Shown here piece by piece: positions 6,303 to 9,961 of a stretch of DNA of 9,961 bases; position 1 is the first letter of the stretch, and each line of letters starts with the position of its first letter. This DNA comes from DASXRU01 sp039933315 (GTDB lineage: Bacteria; Acidobacteriota; Blastocatellia; Pyrinomonadales; Pyrinomonadaceae): positions 1 to 9,961 of the forward strand of contig JBDTOI010000150.1 in the NCBI GenBank assembly GCA_039933315.1, given 5' to 3'. Under the pieces are notes generated by a model. That model was not told the DNA's origin, did no database searches, and worked only from the letters and a program-made list of their open reading frames with translations. Made by a program: the position numbers and the translations under genes.

Positions 6303-6749
6303 TTACCCGGCCGCATTCCTGAAGGTGATTTGAACCAGAGGCACTACGTCTTTATCGTCTTGCTGAATGCGCTCGAATTGCAACAAATCGTAATAGGCGC
6401 AACGCGCTCGGGCGGGATATTCGCGGCACACCAACGGGCGCGCGTGATATATCGTGCAGCGCCGGGTTTGCGGATCCAGGAACCGGCACGCCTTGCCGAA
6501 GATGGGGTCGGCTTTTCGGCGCAGGACGCGCTCTTTGCCATTCATCTTGGTAAAGCGTTCGGCGGCAGCTTCAACCGTCAAACTGAAATGACCCGCCAGC
6601 CGCTTCAGATCGCGCTTGGTTACCTGGACTCGTTCATAAATCGAGCAACAGTATCCGGGACATTTTGCGCAATCGTAATAACTACGAGCCTGGTCGTCGG
6701 TGGATATCATTCTTATGATTCGATCGCTTGTCTTATCTGTGCTTCGCAT
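6303..6749 (-). CDS. YkgJ family cysteine-cluster protein
   Basis: This 148-residue protein carries eight cysteines: C27, C30, C34, C35, C88, C98, C108, C117. CxxCxxxCC followed by CRFLD..RRCTIYHARPLVCREYP is the YkgJ (UPF0153-type) signature, thought to bind zinc or an iron-sulfur cluster; the role is unknown. The protein is probably cytosolic, since no signal peptide or membrane segment is seen. The ATG at 6749 gives the longest form. The ATG at 6710 (residue 14) would give MISTDDQARSYYDC, which looks more like the family start. Neither has a clear ribosome binding site. It lies about 50-90 bp downstream of the deoxyhypusine-synthase-like gene and just upstream of the MM0924-type gene. Confidence 0.82.
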   Translation of the reverse strand: MRSTDKTSDRIIRMISTDDQARSYYDCAKCPGYCCSIYERVQVTKRDLKRLAGHFSLTVEAAAERFTKMNGKERVLRRKADPIFGKACRFLDPQTRRCTIYHARPLVCREYPARARCAYYDLLQFERIQQDDKDVVPLVQITFRNAAG

Positions 6750-6764
6750 TGGCCGAAGCGGAAT

Positions 6765-6796
6765 GTAACGCGCCGCAAACTAACAGTTTGCGTTAC
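6765..6796. other. Stem-loop between the DHS-like and YkgJ genes
   Basis: GCAAACT (6775-6781) pairs with AGTTTGC (6785-6791) around a three-base loop. An outer GTAAC/GTTAC stem (6765-6769 with 6792-6796) sits beyond a five-base bulge. On the plus strand it is followed by TGTTTTT, like a terminator, but no plus-strand gene reads into it. On the minus strand it lies just after the DHS-like stop codon without a T-tract. It may partly end or process the operon transcript there. Confidence 0.5.
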
Positions 6797-6801
6797 TGTT
6801 T

Positions 6802-7932
6802 TTAACGTCGCTTCGATTTGCGGTACTCCGAAACTAGAAGCTCCATGAACTCTTCGCGCCGTTCGTATAGTCTTTTCGGCTCGCGCGGTTTATGTCTGGC
6901 GAGAGCATACGCCGTTATGATCGGCAAAGCCACTGTTGAATCAACGTAGCAGACCACTGCATCAGGCAAACGATCAGGGTCAACTTTACCCCACGATACT
7001 GCTTCACCGGGAGTCGCGCCCGATAGCCCGCCGGTGTCAGGTCGCGCGTCGGTAATCTGCAGGAAGTAATCATGACCGCGCTCGTCAATTCCCAGCACTT
7101 CTTGAATCTGCGGCTCCGTCTGCAGCAGGAAATTCTTAGGCGAGCCTCCGCCCAGAATAAAGACAGCGGAAAGGCCTTTCTGCTTCCTGCTCCGTTGACC
7201 CGGCTGGGCGTTGCGCTTCGCAGCCAGCACGATAGCCGCTGTCTCGTTCACATCCAGCGAAGGATCAAAGGCCAGCTTGTTCCCCTGCAAAGATTTTGCC
7301 GCGACGTTCATGCCAATAGAAGAGTCGCCGGGAGACGAAGTGTAAATCGGCACCGCGTATTCATAGGCAGCCGCCAGCAGCGATTTGTTCTTTAAACCCA
7401 GCTGAAATTCGCGCTCGCGCACGTAACGCCCGCACAAGTAATGAAACTCAGCGGTGGACATCGATCGTTGAAATTCCGGCCCTTCGATGATCTTGCGAAA
7501 GAACGCATCCGTATCCAGCAGCACGGAGTAATCGAAAAAAATGTCATAGATGCGAACCACTTCCTGCTCTCGCAATACGATGTCGGAGGTTTGCGCATTG
7601 CCCAGGTGCATCGATAGGCCAATGCCAAAGTGCGTGTCGTGATAAAGATTAGCGCCGGTCGAAATAATCCAATCAATGAAGCCGGCCTGGATCAGCGGAA
7701 TCAGCGCTGAGATCCCCAGGCCAGCTGGCGTCAGCGCCCCCGTCAGCGATAGGCCTACGGTGACTTCGGGCTCCAGCATCTTTTGGGTGAAGAGCTGGCA
7801 GCCTTCGCGCAGACGGGCGGCGTTATAGGCGAGAAATGATTCATCAACCAAATCCGCAATTGATGTACTTGATGTTATCGCGGACGGATCAATCCTCTTT
7901 CCGCCGAGAAAGTTGCTCTTTTTCTTTGGCAT
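6802..7932 (-). CDS. Deoxyhypusine synthase family protein (bacterial type)
   Basis: The 376-residue protein matches the deoxyhypusine synthase fold throughout: TGANLYHD (92-99), GGGSPKN (261-267) and SGATPGEAVSWGK (304-316). True DHS uses NAD and spermidine to put an aminobutyl group on a lysine of eIF5A. Bacteria lack eIF5A, and some bacterial relatives instead make homospermidine, so a polyamine role is more likely here. K316 matches the catalytic Lys (human K329), and W314 and E310 match human W327 and E323. The positions of human H288 and D316 are N267 and L303, which suggests altered substrate binding; this alignment is from memory. No signal peptide is seen, so it is cytosolic. The ATG has AAGGGA four bases upstream. 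It follows the CorC-type gene by 49 bp, and a stem-loop lies just after its stop. Confidence 0.88.
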   Translation of the reverse strand: MPKKKSNFLGGKRIDPSAITSSTSIADLVDESFLAYNAARLREGCQLFTQKMLEPEVTVGLSLTGALTPAGLGISALIPLIQAGFIDWIISTGANLYHDTHFGIGLSMHLGNAQTSDIVLREQEVVRIYDIFFDYSVLLDTDAFFRKIIEGPEFQRSMSTAEFHYLCGRYVREREFQLGLKNKSLLAAAYEYAVPIYTSSPGDSSIGMNVAAKSLQGNKLAFDPSLDVNETAAIVLAAKRNAQPGQRSRKQKGLSAVFILGGGSPKNFLLQTEPQIQEVLGIDERGHDYFLQITDARPDTGGLSGATPGEAVSWGKVDPDRLPDAVVCYVDSTVALPIITAYALARHKPREPKRLYERREEFMELLVSEYRKSKRR

Positions 7933-7981
7933 CGGTTCCCTTGGGTTGTCTCAGGAATTGTCAGGCTCGCGAAAGATGTTC

Positions 7982-9274
7982 TTACTCGGTTTGCGCCTGG
8001 CTTTGGGCCTGCTTCAGGCGCAGCCGGCCAATGCGCCGGTCGTCGGCTTCAACTACTTCCACGTCGAGTCCGCGGAACGTCATGCGCTCGCCAATGCGGG
8101 GCACGCAACCTTTTTCGCCAATTACCAAGCCGGCGATGGTTGTGAAGTCGTCGGCTTCGATCTCCATGTCGAAGAGGCGTTCGATCTTTCCAATTTCTGT
8201 CGATCCGAGCACTTCGTAGTAACCGTCACCTACCTCAACAATCTCGACAGTTTCTTCGCCGGTGGTGTCTTCATCCTCAATCTCGCCCACGATCTCTTCC
8301 AAAATATCTTCAACCGTAACCAGCCCGGCGACGCCCCCGTACTCATCGATAACCATCGAGAGCTGCATGCGCGCTTTCTGCATCTCCTCGAGCAAATCAG
8401 CTACCGGCTTTGTTTCCGGCACAAAATATACCGGCCGCATAAACTGGGTTATAGGCTCGTTCGTTTTGTTCTCGGGCCAGCACTGCAAAAGATCGCGCAC
8501 GTAGATAACGCCCTCAACGTTATCGATCTGGTCACGATAAATCGGTAAACGGGAGTATTTTGACTCGATCATCAGGTCGCGCGCTTCGCCCACGGTCGCC
8601 TTTTTTGAAATCGCGACGATGTCGGTGCGCGGTGTCATTACCTCGCTGACGCAGGTGTCGCCAAACTCTATGACTGAATGGATCAGCCGGCCCTCTTCCT
8701 CTTCCAGAATCCCTTCCGCTTCGCCCACGTCGATTAGTGCCTGAATGTCATCGCCGTTGTCGTCTTCGGCTTCCTCGGCAATTTCTTCCGGCGTCTGCTC
8801 TTTGTTGCGTCGCATGCGATCGAAGGATTTGTGCCAGGGCTCGGCGGCAAAGGTCAGTGCACGATAAAAAGGACGAAGCAGCGGCAGCAATAAAAGCAAT
8901 TTGCCTTCCGGATTGCCCAGGGACACGAGGCGCGGAATAAACTGCCGGAAGATTCCCGCGATCACTAACCCGCTCAACAGCGCGATGAAAAGAAACTGGG
9001 GCCGGGAGAATAATCTGAGTGAAATCGAAGTGACCAGAACCGAGAAGGCGATCAGCAGAATTTGAATGGCCGCCGAGAGTGTCAGGCTGAAGCGCGGGCG
9101 GTTCTCCAGTATTTCTCTGAGAAACGCGGTGGATGGAGCAGTGGGATTATCTTCGACCTCTCCGATCAGCCGGTGAAGACCGACGTCACTAAGCTGACCG
9201 AAGGCCATATCAACCGTCGCCAGAAACGTCAGCGCGACGAGTAACAACCCGGTAATCGCTAATTCAATTTCCAT
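7982..9274 (-). CDS. HlyC/CorC family protein (CNNM, two CBS domains, CorC C-terminal domain)
   Basis: The protein has 430 residues. The N-terminal CNNM (DUF21) part holds hydrophobic segments at about 4-26, 63-86 and 94-116, plus a further hydrophobic stretch near 124-142. Two CBS domains follow, about 205-265 (opening VMTPRTDIVAI) and 272-332 (with IDEYGGVAGLVT at 309-320). The C-terminal CorC_HlyC domain covers about 345-420 (YYEVLGSTEIGKIERLF). Family members are inner-membrane proteins linked to Mg2+/Co2+ export, with CBS domains that bind nucleotides; the name hemolysin is historical. An acidic linker (165-195) precedes the CBS pair. The protein is full length. The ATG lacks a clear ribosome binding site. 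It lies 82 bp after ybeY, a very common neighbour. Confidence 0.92.
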   Translation of the reverse strand: MEIELAITGLLLVALTFLATVDMAFGQLSDVGLHRLIGEVEDNPTAPSTAFLREILENRPRFSLTLSAAIQILLIAFSVLVTSISLRLFSRPQFLFIALLSGLVIAGIFRQFIPRLVSLGNPEGKLLLLLPLLRPFYRALTFAAEPWHKSFDRMRRNKEQTPEEIAEEAEDDNGDDIQALIDVGEAEGILEEEEGRLIHSVIEFGDTCVSEVMTPRTDIVAISKKATVGEARDLMIESKYSRLPIYRDQIDNVEGVIYVRDLLQCWPENKTNEPITQFMRPVYFVPETKPVADLLEEMQKARMQLSMVIDEYGGVAGLVTVEDILEEIVGEIEDEDTTGEETVEIVEVGDGYYEVLGSTEIGKIERLFDMEIEADDFTTIAGLVIGEKGCVPRIGERMTFRGLDVEVVEADDRRIGRLRLKQAQSQAQTE

Positions 9275-9300
9275 AAGGTCGTGAATCGAAACTGTAAACC

Positions 9301-9324
9301 GGAAGCCGGCGACTGCAGGCTTCC
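9301..9324. other. Stem-loop between ybeY and the CorC-type gene
   Basis: GGAAGCC (9301-9307) and GGCTTCC (9318-9324) form a perfect 7-bp stem with a 10-base loop, with no T-tract on either strand. It is followed towards ybeY by degenerate CTGCTT/CTTACT repeats (about 9325-9355). It could be a processing site or an eroded repeat. Confidence 0.4.
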
Positions 9325-9356
9325 CCTGCTTGCTGCTTACTCCTTACTGCTGCCAA

Positions 9357-9800
9357 TTATATGCCCAGGCGGCGCCGCAGCCGCAGTTCAAGCCGGTTCA
9401 TTTCGCCGCTGTCCGTCTCATGATCGTAACCACTCAAATGTAATAGACCATGAAGTATCAACTGCGCCACCTCTTCGTCGAATTCAAGACCGTGTTCGGC
9501 GGCCTGACGCGCGGCCTGATCGACTGAAATCACGACCTCCCCGAGTCGCAAGCCTTCGAGCTTTTCAAAGTGCTCCTGCTCGGCCGGAAACGATAACACG
9601 TCGGTGGTTGCCCGCTTGCCGCGCCAGCGCCGATTGAGATCAAGCATCACCCGGTCCGAAACAAAAGCCACCGAGACGCCGTCAGCTTCAGCAGAAACAG
9701 CTCGCAGGGCTCTCGCGGAGAATTCTCGCCAGTGCTCACAATCAATCTCTCGTCCGCGCTGGCGGCTCACCACTTCAATCATCACTCGGCAACTGACCAT
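9357..9800 (-). CDS. ybeY: Endoribonuclease YbeY, rRNA maturation factor
   Basis: YbeY is a single-strand endoribonuclease that needs a metal ion and acts in 16S rRNA 3' maturation and ribosome quality control in the cytosol. This protein has 147 residues, the usual size. It carries the zinc motif HGLLHLSGYDH with H117, H121 and H127, the conserved RGKRATTDVLSFP segment (60-72) and LGEVVIS (87-93). The ATG at 9800 has AGGGAGG upstream, 13 bases away, inside a hairpin. The second ATG, at 9782 (residue 7), begins MIEVVSRQ, which looks like the usual family start, so the true start may be there. It sits 36 bp after phoH, the classical pair. Confidence 0.95.
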   Translation of the reverse strand: MVSCRVMIEVVSRQRGREIDCEHWREFSARALRAVSAEADGVSVAFVSDRVMLDLNRRWRGKRATTDVLSFPAEQEHFEKLEGLRLGEVVISVDQAARQAAEHGLEFDEEVAQLILHGLLHLSGYDHETDSGEMNRLELRLRRRLGI

Positions 9801-9820
9801 GGAGGCTCGGAGCCCTCCCT
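9801..9820 (-). promoter_or_regulatory. Hairpin over the ybeY ribosome binding site
   Basis: On the minus strand, the purine-rich AGGGAGG (9820-9814) is followed at once by CCTCC (9805-9801), which touches the ATG at 9800. The two can pair, with the flanking GCU/AGC-type bases, into a short stem with one bulge. Ribosomes finishing phoH 36 bp upstream could open it, coupling the two genes. The pairing is weak and may be chance. Confidence 0.3.
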
Positions 9821-9836
9821 TACGGTCGGGCTTCTA

Positions 9837-9961
9837 TTAAATGTTGCTCTTGTTGGTGTGCGACTCATAAGCCTTGATGATCATCTGTACCAGCTGATGG
9901 CGCACCACATCCTTTTCGTTGAAGTAAAATTTTCTGTTGTAATTTTGTAGTAATACAATCC
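9837..9961 (-). CDS. phoH: PhoH-like ATPase, C-terminal end only
   Basis: The frame entering from the right edge reads NRKFYFNEKDVVRHQLVQM, then IIKAYESHTNKSNI and a TAA (9839-9837). DVVRH.LVQ.I..AYE is the conserved C-terminus of PhoH/YbeZ proteins, P-loop ATPases linked to RNA metabolism, and its place just before ybeY fits. Only about 40 codons are in the window, without the Walker motifs. The first ~14 codons (9918-9961) are notably A+T-rich compared with the rest and do not match my memory of the family, so the join should be checked. Confidence 0.75.
   Translation of the reverse strand, partial: IVLLQNYNRKFYFNEKDVVRHQLVQMIIKAYESHTNKSNI

Noticed and set aside
6186..6848. Plus-strand open frame of 220 codons
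   Set aside because: It lies antisense to the MM0924-type, YkgJ-type and DHS-like genes, which have clear motifs; the translation has none.
7913..8548. Plus-strand open frame of 211 codons opposite the CorC-type gene
   Set aside because: It is a shadow of the CBS/CorC coding sequence on the other strand and has no recognisable domain.

Overview
The window looks like chromosomal DNA from a mesophilic or soil-type bacterium of the Acidobacteriota, most likely Blastocatellia/Pyrinomonadaceae. This is inferred from the gene set (phoH-ybeY-corC order, a bacterial deoxyhypusine-synthase-like gene, an MM0924-type small protein), the moderate to high G+C, and dispersed palindromic repeats of a kind I recall from such genomes. 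It has not been checked by search. There is no rRNA, tRNA, CRISPR array, phage gene or transposase gene.

Left part (1-3580). An HD-domain phosphohydrolase gene runs off the left edge on the minus strand and carries a one-base frameshift near position 541. It is followed divergently by a secreted-or-cytosolic-unclear protein of 589 residues with two phospholipase D (HKD) motifs, then by a small DUF983 zinc-ribbon/membrane protein. An almost perfect 24-bp inverted repeat fills the gap between those two genes. Just beyond the DUF983 gene lies the 3' end of an otherwise missing minus-strand gene. Its upstream part is replaced by a roughly 180-bp palindromic element whose two arms show compensatory base changes, followed by another hairpin.

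Middle part (3580-6010). Two exported cell-wall enzymes are transcribed away from each other across a gap of about 480 bp: a lytic-transglycosylase-like protein (minus) and an NlpC/P60 endopeptidase (plus). They could share regulation and act together on peptidoglycan. The NlpC/P60 gene ends in a strong Rho-independent terminator.

Right part (6038-9961). Six minus-strand genes are packed head to tail and probably form one operon: phoH (C-terminal end only), ybeY, a CNNM/CBS/CorC membrane protein, a deoxyhypusine-synthase-family enzyme, a YkgJ-type cysteine-cluster protein and an MM0924-type small protein. The phoH-ybeY-corC core concerns RNA/ribosome quality and ion handling. The downstream genes are less well understood.

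I do not see a clear new defence or mobile system. The points most worth a second look are the palindromic elements with covarying arms, the gene remnant beside them, the frameshifted HD gene, and the altered substrate-pocket residues of the deoxyhypusine-synthase-like enzyme.
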